A stretch of DNA of 64,000 bases from Schistocerca nitens (GCF_023898315.1 NC_064621.1:533903383-533967382); one strand, 5' to 3'; positions 24,340-37,215 are shown, counted from the first letter of the stretch. Numbers and translations: made by a program. The notes: generated from the sequence alone by a model not told the origin.

Positions 24340-24990
24340 CCTTCTTATCTGCATTTTTCTACAGTTAAAACATGTTGCCATTCTTCACACCAAGTAGAAA
24401 TTGTGTCTAAGTCATTCTCTGTTCTCCTATAGTCATTCAGTGACAACACTTTCCTGTACACTATAGCGTCATCAGAAAAAGGAGCAAAATGTCACAGATT
24501 GTTGTTTGTTTGTCAGATTGTTTGTGTATACAGAAACAAGAACACTGTTACCTGGGATACTCCTGACGATACCATTGTCTCTGATGAACTCTTGCCATCC
24601 ATGACAATGTAATGGGTGCTATTATCTAAGAAGTTTTTGAGCCACTCACATATCTGGTAACCGAGTCAATATACTCAGACATTCATTCACAGTATGCAGC
24701 GAGGCATGCTGTCAAATGCTTTCTTACTAATTTACCTGGTTAATTTTAGATGGCAAAGGTGTCAACAGCATTAAGCAGTTTATTGTTAATACAATATGCA
24801 GATTAAGTTTCTATGATTTCTTGTCTTTTTGTAATGCACACCTCAACTTTTTTGAGATACTTTCATGTTCTTCTTGTTGACAGCCACAGGACATGATGAA
24901 TAAATGAATGAATGCTGGGAGGTTGCTCAGAACTTTTGATTGTGATTGTATTTAGAGTCATTGCTATCCAAAAGCCAGTTAAGGTTTCAT
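24340..24990 (-). mobile_element. LINE reverse-transcriptase remnant
   Basis: Minus-strand reading across stops gives KKAFDSMPRC, YQICEWLKNFL, HYIVMDGKSSSETMVSSGVS, FSDDAIVYRKVLSLNDYRRT and ENDLDTIST. FSDDAIVYR corresponds to the FADD catalytic motif with Ala replaced by Ser. The fragment is heavily decayed. Confidence 0.65.
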
Positions 24991-25599
24991 GCAAGAAATA
25001 CTGTGTGCACACGAGTTTCGAGAATAAGATAAATTTTGTGTAAGTAAAAGCAATTATAATGTTTGATCTGAGGCTTTCCTGGCAAATATGCTGTATCCAA
25101 GGTTCTCGGGTGTCCAGCTGGAGCCGATCGTCGAAGTTTCACGATATTTCGACGAATAACTGTTCTGCCATCATCAGGTGATGCTTGGATACAATTATAA
25201 TGTTGCTTAAATTACATTGATGTTTTATAAATGCAATAATATAAATTTATCTCCTCAGGTTTATAATGTAATAAATCCATTGTCACGTAAATAAACTTTC
25301 CAAGGTTCGACTAATAAAAATTGGTCGGTACAGTTTAATGTCTGACTCATACATTGTGGGAGAGTTGTTGTTTTAGTTCCATTTGTTAGGTCTTTCGTGG
25401 GAAAAGTTTGTGATTGACATCAGTGTGTGTCTCACTCCTGTAGAAGACATACATTAATAAAAATTTAATATACAACCTGAAACTAATGACGTGATTATTT
25501 TCCTTTAATTTTAGTAACTTTTCTGTAGCTCTTGTAGTCTTGGAGACTTTGAAAGTCATGTTGCACCAATCAGTTGTCTGTTCAATTCGTCAGTGTGTA

Positions 25600-26457
25600 T
25601 GCAGCAAGCAACTGAAATGGATAGTGTTGTTGCATCTCCCAGCAGCAGTTGTGTCATGTATTTGGGGATGGGGTGTTAATGATGGTATTGTGAGGGAGTA
25701 GTGCAGAAAATTCAAGGCTTGTGACCGAGATGTGCATGCTGAAAGTGTTCGAGAAAGACATTGAGATATGACTGGTAAACTTGTGGAACATGGTGAAATT
25801 GTGTGTGCAACGTGTTGATGAAATTGTGCGTGAAAGACATTAACTCACAATTTATGAACTTTCTCAAGATATGCTTCAGATTTTTAGGATAGCTCTCTTT
25901 AATGTTGTCACAGAAAGATTAGGTTATGATAAGTTTTGTGCATGATGGGCACCATAATGCCTAACTGACTGTTCACAGAACTGAAAGAATGGTTTGGTAC
26001 TGACATTTCTTCAGCACTGCCATTAAAAGGAGAGGAATTCTGAATAAATTCATGGCCAGGGATGTGCCATCGATCCATTTGTGTACTCTGAATCTAAAGA
26101 GCAGTACCAACACTGGATGCACTCTCATTCTCTAAATAAGACCAAAAAATGCAAACAGACGATGTTAAACTGCTATGTGATGGTTACAGTTTTTTGGGGA
26201 TTGCAAATCAGTTTGGACAATGTATTTTGTTACAGTAACATTTGAGAATATGTGACACCAATGGATTATTTTGAGGCTCTTACGGAACTCTGAAGATTAA
26301 TCCAAAACAAATGACATGGGATGATTACTGAAGGAATAATTCTCCTTAATGAAAATACACGGACCCCTTCTGTGAATCAAATGAAGTAAAAACTTAGACT
26401 TTTTGACTGGGAGATCTTTCAACAACTTTGCTGTAGTGCAGACTTGGCACCAAGTAT
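25600..26457 (+). mobile_element. Decayed mariner transposase, 3' part lost
   Basis: Recognisable pieces are RVDEIVRERH and LTIYELSQDM near 25820, SKEQYQHWMHSHSLNKTKK near 26098, VTVFWG near 26185, FEALTEL and LIQNK near 26270, and DWEIFQQL near 26410. The sequence breaks at LAPS (26447-26457), exactly where a hAT-like end CAGTGGCGG begins at 26458. The mariner seems to have been interrupted there. Confidence 0.65.
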
Positions 26458-26659
26458 CAGTGGCGGTGCTAGGCGAAAACTGAACATCGGTGATGAATCA
26501 GCTGTGCGAGGCCTCTCTCTCTTTCCAGTCAGAAAGAAAATGTTAAATTAAACAAGGTTAATTATACACTAATAATCATTACACACAAACTTTATTATTA
26601 TAGTATACAAGGATTATTTCAATGACAAAAATTACATTAAACAAACACACGTTAAAATA

Positions 26660-26960
26660 AACAAAACTACTGGCTTTTCACCCCACTGAATTTTTTAAAG
26701 ATTACATTGTAGTTAATACCAGCCACTATTTCTGTTTCCGTTGATAGTACTGACAACACAGATAGTCTTCCTTGGCACATTGCGCTTCTTAAATATGTCT
26801 TAATCAGTTTTAACTTCGAGAAGCTTCTCTTGGCAGAAGCTGTACTGACCGGAACTGTGAGCATTATTCTGATTATTTTATAAAGATTTGAATATACTTC
26901 TTCCAAATTATTTTCTAATATGTACTGAATAAGTTGTTTTGCATCTTTGACTGAGTCCTG
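26660..26960 (-). pseudogene. hAT transposase C-terminal dimerisation segment (displaced)
   Basis: This piece reads LEEVYSNLYKIIRIMLTVPV, then STASAKRSFSKLKLIKTYLR and RLSVLSVLSTETEIV, the hAT C-terminal dimerisation motif (consensus PVSxASAERSFSKLKLIK). Orientation matches the ZMYM1-like fragment 4 kb to the right, and no other hAT C-terminus is nearby. It is best read as that gene's end, separated by the LINE. Confidence 0.75.
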
Positions 26961-27009
26961 TAGGTTGGATTCTATATGTTTATTTGTTAGCTGTTCAGCA
27001 TGTTTACCA

Positions 27010-30000
27010 TGGAATTGGCTTCATCAAAATACATTTTACACATCCATAAAAGTATAATTGCTACTAAGTTTTACAATGTACATTATACATTATGCATATA
27101 TATACATACATCTTTTTAGTAGTTACTAATTTTTACATTTTACATACATCATCATTTTACACATGCACACAAATAAATAACTTCTTACTAATCAGAAGAT
27201 TTCAGTAATAATCATTATGTAGTTCAAATTCAAGAATTATTTATACAGTTTTACATATTTAGTTAATGATAGTTACACTATTTCATTGTTTATTTCATTC
27301 AAGAGTTAATTATACAGTTTTACACATTTAGTTAATGATAGTTATATTATTTCATTGTTTATACATTGTTTCCAAATTACTTCCAAGATATTCTTGAATT
27401 GAGTTGTATGCTTTATTTTTAAGCCATGTGTCCAATACCTCCTCAAATTTAAAGAGGGTGAGGGTTTTGACTGATTGTGGCTGTTTATTATATAACTTTA
27501 GACTTAGGTGTTTGTGACTGTTGTGTGTCAGTGACAGCCTAGAATAAGGAATATCAAGCATGCAGTTGTTTCTAGTGCTGTGCAAATGTAAATTCATTCT
27601 CTGTGTAAATTGTTGTATATTTTCTTTAATGTATATTAGGCAGTTATACATACAGGGACTTGGGAGGGTCATTAAGTTTCATAGGCTGAAGTGCTCCTTA
27701 CAGGTTTCTCTTGGACCCAATCCTTGTATACATATAATTGCTTTTTTGATATTTGAATACACAGTTTGTGCCTTTGAGTTATCCCATAACAGAATCCCAT
27801 ATTGTAGCTGTGACTGAAAGAATGCATAGTAGCAAAGCATCAATAAGCTTTTACTGACAGACTATCTTGTTTTATACAGCAGTAATATTGTGTGTGCAAG
27901 TTTGCCTGCCAGATAGCTTATATGGTCATCCCATGAGAGCCTTTGGTCTATTTTTAGTCCCAATAGTTTGACACTGTGATTCTCTTCTTTCCTTACCTTC
28001 AGATTAAAATAAATTTCCTCCATTTTTGTGTTGTTTATACATACCTGGCTAGCAATACACCACAACCTACATTTTTCAAAAAAGTTCATTACTTTTGTTT
28101 ACCGCTTCTTGCATACTCTCACCTGTGGAGATCATGGTCATATCATCAGCATATAAGACAGTTTTACAGGCTATATAATTTGAGAAGTCATTAACATAGA
28201 CAATAAAGAGGAAGGATCCAACAATGGAGCCCTGTGGAATTCCTCTCTTAATTTTCACTAGTTGTGACCTTTCATTGTTCACATACACTAACTGTTGCCC
28301 ATTATTTAGGTATGATTTAATCAATTAAGTGGTTTGTATGCAATACGATAATATTCTAATTTTTTAACAATTATCTCAAGTGATACTGAATCAAATGCTT
28401 TGCTTAAGTCTATGAGTGTTACTCGGGTGGTCAGTTTCCTTTCGAAAGCATTGTGGATTTCAGTTATCTGGCCTTCAATAGCTTTTATGGTTGATTGATT
28501 AGTTCTAAATCCAAACTGGTTGTCACTAAGCAGTTTATTCCTCTCAAAATACATGTAAATCTGTGTGTGTGAACAGCTCTTATGATGTTGGCCAGTATTG
28601 GGACAATTGATATTGGTGTATAGTTATCTGGTATTTCTGTGTCACCCTTTTTATGGATGGGGAGTGTAACTATAATTTTAAGGCAATCAGGGAAAATGCC
28701 AACATCAAGGATTTTATTTGCAAGGTAGAGTAGAGGAGTTCTAACTTCCTTAATTATAGCCTTTATTACAAAGTTACTGAATCCATAGTTGTTTTCTGTT
28801 CTATAGTTGTTCAGCTTGTTTACAGAGTTATGTATATCTGTAGCAGTTACTTTACTCCAGTTAATCTTTTATCTGCTTTATTCTGTGATTACAAAAGAAA
28901 AGCTTCCGCATCAGTTAAATCATCACTTTTTGGTACATGGGCATTTACTGAATTTATGAAGTGTTCGTTGAGAGTGTTACAATTACTTGGATTACTGATT
29001 CCTTCCTTTCCCACGTTTATCTTGCTTTTAACTATGTTCCAGGCAGATTTCTTTACATTTGTTTTTAGAATTTAAAATATACTCTTCATTTGCTTTCATT
29101 TTTGCAGCTTTAATTTCAAATATGTATATTTTTCTTAAGTTTATGCATCTATTCTTGTTTTGTCCTTCAGCATGAGTAAAAGGATTCTGATTTTATTGAG
29201 GTGTGGGGTGTACCACTTTTTTGTATATTGTGGTTTATGCACATTGCTAAGGTTACATCTCTTAGTAATAAGAAGGCAGTTACTGTATAATGTATTTTTT
29301 ATATTGTTTATGAATGCAGAAAAGCTTTCATTTATATCTTTGCCAGTGGTTAGTATTCTGGCCCATTCTATTCTACTCAGCTCAGTTCTCATTATTTCAA
29401 TGTTCTCTTCCTTGAGAGCTCTATATGTATGTCTCCCGGTATCATCAAGTGTCAAATTTCCAATTTTGAGCCATATGCCATCATGGTCAGATAGTCCTAA
29501 TTTGATGGTATCCCACTCCACTTGATTCCTATACACATTGCTAATTATGTTGTCAAGGCATGCCTCCATTCTGGTCAGTTTTCCATTTAAGCAGTAGCAA
29601 TTCATTGATCTTAAGATATTTAGGATGTGTATCACAGTTTTTCTCTTTACTCTTACATCTATATTAATGTCTCTTGTGATAAATGTTTTATATTTGGATC
29701 CAGTAAGACTAATTCAGAGAGTTTTTCTGTGGATATCTCCTCATCAGAAGCTGGTAGTCAGTAAACGGTTGCAATAATGGGTTTTTGAGTGTTTATAACC
29801 AAGGCAGATGCTTCAAAAAGTCCTTCAACAGACTGGCTTGTGAGGTCTATGACTGAATATTTTAGATTCAATTTTTTGTTGATATAAATGGACACTCCAC
29901 CATGGATATCGTTTGGTCTACAGTAGCTTGTTGCCAGTGAGTAGCCAAATGGTAGAAATAAACTTATTTCTGCACTTTTAATCCAATGTTCATTCACACA

Positions 30001-30904
30001 GAGAATTCCACACGTAATTTCCTCCAGCCAGTACTGTAGTTCACTGTTTCCTAGGGTTGTACATTTATATGTAACAAAAGTAGTTCATTTTTGCTATACG
30101 ATGGTACATTGCTTACACTGAGCTTAGTTTGATTATTTACTTGAAGTATGTTTTTGATATTGTGTTTTGAAGTTCTTTGTTTTGCCCAAGTCTGACACAT
30201 TTTGGGCTTGGTGAGCCTTATATGTTTCCTTGATCTGGTTCTTAGTTTTGAGACATATGTTCTAATTTGCTGATACAAGAGAATTTATTATTTACCATTT
30301 TTTTGGGCCAGCAGTGTCTTTCCTAATCCATGTAGGCCTTGACCATGTCTTGTATGACAAGTTGTCAAGCAGTTACAATTATCAGAGGGTTGATGGTTGC
30401 AAGTGAGACATTCCTTAATATCTAAAAACATTACAGTTTTAAACTGTTTGCAAATTGTTTGAAAATACTTGTTAGATTTGGTTATTTCTCTATTTACACA
30501 TGATGATTCGATTAAATCTTAGCTATGAGGTATTTTAAATAATATAACATTCATGTTTGTTAACTTGTTTGTGTTGCCTTCAGAGCTGTTGTTGTTGCAG
30601 CTGTTTCATTGTGGTATACATCAATGGAACCTTGTATAATAACTGCAAAGTCACTCTTTGATACATTACTGCAGTCTTCAGTGTTGGTGGGGATGTAGTT
30701 GAATCTTGCTCCAGGTTTCACGATGCCTGTAATTTTAATGTTTTGTTGAGTTGTCAGGGTCTTCATTTTTGTGGCCATCCTTCTTCCAAAACCATGAGGG
30801 TGAATTATGACGTGTGTTGTTTTTTCTCTTAGTATTTCGTGACTCTGTGTTGCATCTCGTTCTTTATCTGTTGCGTTTGATACATTGTTTGTTTTACTCA
30901 GTTT
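27010..30904 (-). mobile_element. Jockey/CR1-type LINE, nearly full length, inserted in the hAT element
   Basis: In order on the minus strand: ORF1-like segment ITGIVKPGARFNYIP (30778-30560); endonuclease piece WIKSAEISLFLPFGYSLATS and HGGVSIYINKKLN (29997-29758) and LGLSDHDGIWLKI (about 29490); RT pieces LSDNQFGFRTNQSTIKAIEG, TLIDLSKAFDSV (28430), RGIPQGSIVGSFLF and LYADDMTMIS (YADD, about 28150), LLGLKIDQRLSWDDH; and C-terminal HNSHKHLSLKLYNK (27672-27352). Frames are interrupted but the domain order is complete. Confidence 0.8.
27229..27360 (-). repeat. Tandem duplication (about 66-bp unit) in the LINE 3' region
   Basis: Two adjacent units (27229-27292 and 27297-27360) share tttagttaatgatagtta and tatttcattgttta. 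They lie between the LINE coding end and its presumed 3' terminus. Confidence 0.75.
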
Positions 30905-33117
30905 CTAATCTGGGTTGCTGCAAGATTTTTTGCTGTGGTTTTTATTACATGATTTATATATATCTGTGCTTTTTGTGAGTTGGAGTTCCTCATAAAGTTT
31001 GAAAGGCTGTATGTCACTATTTTCGCCTTCTTGAAGTATTGTACCTAAATCATTACAATGTTTGGGAAGGTCGTCCTTGGATAACAATGTCAAATAATTC
31101 ATATTGTAAATAAAACTAAATCATTCAAAATATTCATAGAGTGATTTGAATCGACGTTCAGTGTCAACTATTATAGCATCTATTATTGTGTTAAAAAAGC
31201 CAGCCCTGTACTGCATTTCAGCAGATTGTATAAGTTCATCATCTTTTTTTTTTGTGCTTTTTTCTTTTTTTAAACTGAGACTCAACTTCATAACTACTTT
31301 TTTCCTCAAACAATTGAGTTCTGAGTCCAATCACAAATGAACGTAAAGTATCAATAGCGACTTTCAAGTTCACTTGAACTGATTACCGAAGTTTACTTAT
31401 ACTGTTGACACATATTAAAATCCCATACCACACGTGTATTTCAACAGTAAACTCAAAAGTTAATATTCCCTTCAAGACTGCTTCACAGTCACCAAGTGTT
31501 TCAGAATCATCAGTTTTATTTTTCAAGTCACTCACACTTTTGATGATATTATCAAATTCAGAAATATCACTTTCACAGCTATGATTCTACTTTCCTGTCA
31601 TGTTTCAGACAGAGGTTTCAATGTCAATTTCAGTTTAGTTTTTATATGATCCCAATGCTTGCTTGATTTTGTAAGAAGCACATAAACTTTGTTCATGAAG
31701 CCAAAAAACCAAAAAAACATTTTAGCTGTTGTAGAAGTGTTAGTGGCATCTAATAAAAGCAAGTTTCGACAATGGCATCTGCACGGCATGAACAAAGCTT
31801 GTCGATTAATATTGAGTATTCTTGTTTTTACACCATTATTAATGCCAACCATATTGGCACAGTTATCATATTCTGGTCCTCAACAGTTTGAGATGTCTAG
31901 GCCATTATTTTCTAGTTTATTTAAAGTGGCATTTGTTAAATACCTTCCTATTGTTTCTGCGATGGCAATAATGTTCCTCTATCTCTCCAGTTGAGAAATG
32001 ACAAAATCTTAATATTATTGACAGTTGTTCAACATGGCTTGATCCCTGGTACAATCGAGCATGAAGGCATAATATTTTGCTTGTTTGAGTCTGCTTATAA
32101 TTTCGTTGATAACAGATTTGGACATAATTGTAATTAATTCATTTTGTATGTTGTGGCTCAGATAATACTGACAAAGTTGTTTTTCGTTAATTATACAATG
32201 CAAGTGCTCATTTAGTGTTAGATGATATTTGGATAACAATTTAAATAGGTCTATAAAACTTCCACTGTTTCTGCTATCATTCAGTTTATATAATATCGAC
32301 CAATGTTTCAAAGAAGTTTTATTAATACTTTTGTGATTCCCTTACCAGTATCTCATTTTCCTTATCTATTGTTTTTCCATATTTGATTACTTTACAGAAT
32401 TCCATTCATCTAATCATGCACCCCATGTGTCCTTGACTTTGTTCATGCCTTTGCAATATCTTACTCATCTCTTTCCTATTGCAAAATCCTTCTTTTACTG
32501 TCTGTGTCTGCATATGTGAAAAAAGTTGACTTGGCAAGCAATAAACTTTGCCTTGAGATATGGAGTAAGCTAACCATCTGTGATGTTACTTTTTGCTGTT
32601 ACTCAGTTTTCTAATAAAATGAAATTTAGTAAAATGTCTTTTATTTGCATTTTTGGGATAACTTTCATCAGGTTTCTCTAGGTTTTGGTGGGGACCATTT
32701 TGAGTTAAATCATGATGCTGCAAATCTGTTACTGGAAATACCCACTCTCTTGGATCTAATTTTATTAGTGACTCTCTTATTTGAACGGTTTGCTCTTGAT
32801 TATCACTTTTGGAGTCTTTATTCGGCTCACAATCTCGGATCACAGCAGTTTCACCCAACTCTGATGCTGTATCCGAAAGGCTAACAAATTCATTCGACCT
32901 TGAAACTGGTTCTGTTTCAGAAACTAAAGACATTTGGATAAGAGCTTCATCGCAGGCCTCTGGAGGAGTTACACCTGAAATTTTCTTAAGAAATTTCATC
33001 ATACTCGAACTCATAGCTTGGTTGGATATAATCGTCTAAGCCTTTTGTTTTTCTTTTTGATGCACCAGATTCCCATTTTCTCTCTATGCCTCTGTCTCTT
33101 TAGGGTCCTCCAGACAT
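30905..33117 (-). pseudogene. hAT transposase, ZMYM1-like, N-terminal and core part
   Basis: The sequence resembles proteins annotated as zinc finger MYM-type protein 1-like, which are hAT transposases. Visible are WESGASKRKTKGLDDYIQPS (after an early stop at codon 6), DPREWVFPVTD, SVINEIISRLKQAKYYAFML followed by DCTRD (first catalytic Asp), MVGINNGVKTRILNINRQAL with the CRCHCRNLLLLDA segment, then RRFKSLYEYFE and LSKDDLPKHCNDL. Several stops and frameshifts break the frame. It ends at the LINE insertion near 30905. Confidence 0.72.
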
Positions 33118-33239
33118 GATGACCTAAAAAACCTTTTGTGCCAAGTACGTTGACAAGTACGGGAGGGTATTTAAAGCACTCAATCTCATAGTATAAAGCC
33201 AATAGGCTGTGCGATTATCATACATGGCAGAATTTTTTT

Positions 33240-34400
33240 TTTTCTGTGATGTATGATAGCAGCCAAATAAATACATCAAGAAATGTATTTGTATACTGAC
33301 TTACCATAGGATGGGGTTCCTTTAGAATGTATGGCTGAAATTGGTACAACCACACCTTCAGAGATAAAAGACTTGTTCACTTGTACTAGCCCAATAACTT
33401 GAAAAAAAGAGCGAAGTTACACTTAGTAGGATTGGTTTCAGAGACCCAAGACAATGCTCATGCCCGTATTGTCTCTTCCACAAAGCAGTGTTGCATTTAC
33501 TTGTTATTTGGATTGAAGTGTCAATTCTGAAAAACTGTGCATACCAAGCAGGCTGGGAATATGATATAAAGAAAAGTAAGTGTATTTTCCATTTAATATA
33601 CATCTTTCTTTAATATTATGATCAACTTCCTCTCTAAATAAATAATTTAATAATTTATTGTACAAAATTTTTTTAGTCTGTGTGAACGACTTTACAACAA
33701 AACAGTCTCCTTCAAGTTTCATGCGGTACTGCCGTGTAGTGCATATGTGGTGATCCACAACAGGTGTATCACGCGTGAACCTTGTAATGTAATAGGCCTA
33801 CCAGAAGCAGTCTGCAGTCCCAAACTTGTATGCTTAATGTGTTGCCCCATAGATATATACACCTTAGATGCATCTTGTAATGGGACTTAACTGTCACAAT
33901 GTTGCCAGACGACCCTCGATAAATACTACTACATTCATACAGAAATAGAGACAGACAACTAAGCAGCTAACATTGTAACACCTTCAACAACTTTGCGACA
34001 ATCCCACAGGTGTGAGGCCATCAGCAGTCGCCGACACTAAATGCCGCCACTCATTACTATCAATCTTCCTCAAGATGAAGGCCTGACTGGCTGCTTAGCA
34101 CTTCATGACCAATGATGGGCTGAGAGATGCTGAAACAACTGGCTGAAACATTATACAGTTCTATCCTTTGATGAAAGGATAAAGCTGCTGGTGTCAAGCT
34201 AAGTCAGATGTTTAACTTCTGGTGATGACTGTGTGGAGAAGTATTGTTAATGTGTAAGTACAGATTTTATACAAATTATCTGTTTTTCGTTCTTTTTTTT
34301 ATAGACAGTTGGACGTTAATTTATGAATAGCCTTCATAATTTCAACACCTAGAGTCATGAACGCAACTTATCAAATAAAGGTTAAATTAATATTTTTAAT
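33240..34400. other. AT-rich sequence, no recognisable gene
   Basis: An open minus-strand frame at 33758-33504 (84 codons) shows no motif I recognise. No RNA gene or TIR was seen. Confidence 0.3.
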
Positions 34401-34406
34401 ACAACA

Positions 34407-35097
34407 GCAAAACAGCCAAAGTTGTGAAATTCACTTTTATTTACTCAGTGTCTAGTTTTGGGTTGGGACCTATTTTTAAATCATCCAGATAGTCAAAAGG
34501 TATTCCCCAAAATATAAGAACCATGTCAAGATAACAATCATATACATTTAACAGAGTGCAAATGATCAGTTACAGAGTGTACAGATAATTTTATGCTCTG
34601 TAACTATTCATTTACACTTTGTTATACATATATGTTTGTTAACTGTATGCTCTTTAACTGACCATTTGCACTTTGTTACAAATGTATGCCTGTTATCTTG
34701 ACGTGGTTCTTATATTTTGGGAAATATCATTTTTCCTTCTCATCTTGTGCAGTAAGTCTCCCCTTACGCGCAGTTCTTTGTGACATTTCCAAAATCTACC
34801 CCTTTTCCTAGACCTCTCCAGTCCTTTTCCTTCCCCCATATTCCTGCCCTTCAATCCTTGTGCCTGAAGAAGGAGCTACTGGCTCTGAGAGCTTGCCTAA
34901 TTACAACCTTCTTTTATGTGTGTGATCTGCCACCACTTCTTGAGTAGATTTTTTATCCATCCAATTAAATTATTTTGTCAAAAATTGATCGTTTTCGTTG
35001 TTACATTTTGACTATCTGGGTGAGATGAAAATGGGACCATACCCAAAACTAGTCATTGAGCAGATAAGGTGGAATTTGCAACTTTGGCTGGTTTTCC
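34407..35097. repeat. Foldback element with nested inverted repeat
   Basis: Outer arms, 34407-34500 (ccaaagttgtgaaattcac, then actcagtgtctagttttggg) and 35010-35097, are inverted copies of about 90 bp. An inner inverted pair, about 34497-34575 and 34650-34730, pairs ccaaaatataagaaccatgt with its complement. Between the inner pair and the right arm lies a PLE-type module: CTGAAGA, hairpin, GAGAGCTTG at 34864-34895, followed by cttgagtagatttttt. Confidence 0.7.
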
Positions 35098-35481
35098 ATT
35101 GTATTGATTAACAAAGTTGCTGCCCAGAAATTACTCTAGCATGCTGCAAGTTTGTAATATTCCTTAGTTCTTCAAGTTGTATTTTGATATTTTGTGTAGT
35201 TGTGTCAGTTCTCTGAAATTTTCTAATATTGCTATTGCAGGGTGGATCTTTCCTGTCTTATGGTTACTTTTGAATGAGTTGAAAAAGTATTGTATTAACT
35301 TTACTTATTGTTCTTTGATATGTCTTGTGCTAGTAGTAAATGCTCGTATATGGTACGAACATAAAAAGCTTCACAGTTCCCATGACATTAAGAGATGATG
35401 TAATATTAAAAGTATGGCATAAGGAATTGGGGTATCTTGTTTGTTAAATATTGTATAAAGAAGTATACAAACATATTTAAA

Positions 35482-35545
35482 ATAAAAAAAAGATGCTGTG
35501 ACTTACCAAATGGGAAAGCGCTTGTAGATAGACACACAAATACAT
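35482..35545 (-). repeat. PLE 3'-terminus scrap
   Basis: The stretch agatgctgtgacttaccaaa, then gcgcttgtagatagacacac, matches the inverted PLE 3' terminus seen at 19345-19400 and 61505-61560. The rest of the element is absent. Confidence 0.6.
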
Positions 35546-35969
35546 ATACACCTTTCCCCCAAAGAAAAAGAAAATTGATGAAAAATCTAAAAGAAATAGA
35601 GGGCTGTCCATAATTTTTTCTTCATTTAAGATGTTGGTGATTTCTGGAATCCAGCCATGTGAACTCATTGGTGTTAGTAATTAAAGGCATAGATTGACTT
35701 TCTTGAAGACTTTACCAGAATAAATGGTAATTACACAAGTCAGTTGCAAGTCAAAGATACTTCATTGAGAGTTCTGTTTTGACATAAACTGAACAACCTT
35801 ACACATTTTAATTGACAGAGAACTGTAACAGGTGTAGAATATAATGTGTAACAGGCTTACAGTATAAGATGTAAATGTATAAAAATATTTTGACTTTAAA
35901 ATAAACCGAACGATAAAAACAACATTATCCAGTATATTTAAAATATTTTTATGTTACAATGATATCCAA

Positions 35970-36169
35970 TTATTTTATGTGTGCAATAACTGAAATCATT
36001 ATATTGCAACTTCTGATGGCTCCACCTCTACAGTGAATGATGTTCAGTCCTGGAATTTTGAGGCGATTAACCCAGATGGAGATGTGGTCTTCTTTGAGGA
36101 GAATGGCCAAGCTCTTCTGCAAACCCTGGAGCATAGAGTCAGCTGAAAAATGCAAAAAATTACTATATT
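35970..36169 (-). pseudogene. Exon-like piece of an unidentified gene
   Basis: After a tttttcag acceptor, the minus strand reads ADSMLQGLQKSLAILLKEDH, then ISIWVNRLKIPGLNIIHCRG and GAIRSCNIMIS, to a stop at 35970. It joins in phase to the upstream piece 37131-36932 (SVAG with donor gtaagt). I do not recognise the protein. Composition and splice signals look like a real exon, but an upstream lesion suggests a broken gene. Confidence 0.4.
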
Positions 36170-36931
36170 TCATAGGACAATAATTGTATATTTATTTGTG
36201 TGAAACTGCGTACATGCAAACAATGACCATGTCTCCCTTGTAACAAAAATCACAATACTATCAGTGATGAAGCTTGTAAAAATATCTTCCACAGTTTATT
36301 GCGCAATCATTTTTGTTTCTTCCATCCTTAATCAGAGGGCACAATTTTAATTTTGAATGCTTTCATCTATACATTTGGCCATCTACAGAAACCATAAGTC
36401 TGCATATGGTGAATGGTATGTCCACTACATGTGTTGTCATACTAAACCAGAGAACTTTGTTCACCATATGATGCCTAAGTCTTATTGTCTCTGAAGATGG
36501 ACAAAATGGCCACAATTAAATGTGTATTCTGTAATTGGCCCTAAAAGAAATGAAAATTATTGTATAATATATGTCAATCACTTTTCCCCATAGGCAGAAT
36601 ACTATTTGTACCAAAAATTCTAATTTCATATTAGAATGTATATCCCAAAGAAAAGATTAATGCCAGTGGTGAAGGCATGTTTATAGCTGTAAAAAAATAC
36701 TGTAATATCTAGAGAGGTTACCACAGATTCTGAATGTGAAATAATTTGGCTTTGAATGAATGTTAAATGTGGATCAAATATGGTCATCAAATGATATTAT
36801 AAATCTTCTGCCTGAGGAGCAGGAGTGTCAGAACATTTGAAGGAAACTTTGGGAATATTTCACATAAATTTCTTTCTCATGTTGTAGCATTAAGAGTAAT
36901 AATATAGTATTAATTGGAGATTTTCAACTTA

Positions 36932-37131
36932 CCAGCTACAGACTGTGAAACTTGAGTGATTAAGTTGGGTAGTAGGGACAGAGAATCATTGAAATTGACA
37001 TAAATGCCTTTTCCAACTGACTCATGAGGTAACATATTAGATATCTTTCCATCTACAGGCCTGAACTGATTGATACAGTTATCATAGAATGGGGAATCAG
37101 TGATCACAAATCCATCATAGTATCACCGAAC
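36932..37131 (-). pseudogene. Upstream exon-like piece of the same unidentified gene
   Basis: It reads YYDGFVITDSPFYDNCINQF, then RPVDGKISNMLPHESVGKGI and YVNFNDSLSLLPNLITQVSQ, ending SVAG at a good gtaagt donor (36931). A TGA precedes YYDGF in frame. No AG acceptor exists between here and the next candidate exon end at 37215, so the 5' splice junction appears destroyed. No motif places it in a family. Confidence 0.4.
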
Positions 37132-37215
37132 ATCATTGTAAATAGGAACATAAAGAAAATTAGGATGAAATTTTTGGATTAGCAAGATAAATAAGAAACA
37201 AATTTCAGAATACCT

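Larger units (their letters stand above)
26458..33117 (-). mobile_element. ZMYM1-like hAT element, split by a LINE
   Basis: The left end at 26458 reads CAGTGGCGGTGCTAGGCG, a hAT-type terminus. The transposase is read on the minus strand: start near 33117 (MSGGP, then ERKWESGASKRK), N-terminal region 33014-32586, core 32311-31598, TERRFKSLYEYFE near 31121, continuing to about 30905, then the dimerisation C-terminus at 26940-26667 (TVPVSTASAKRSFSKLKLIK). The gap between 30905 and about 27010 is a LINE. I could not find the matching right-hand TIR or the target duplication. Confidence 0.7.
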
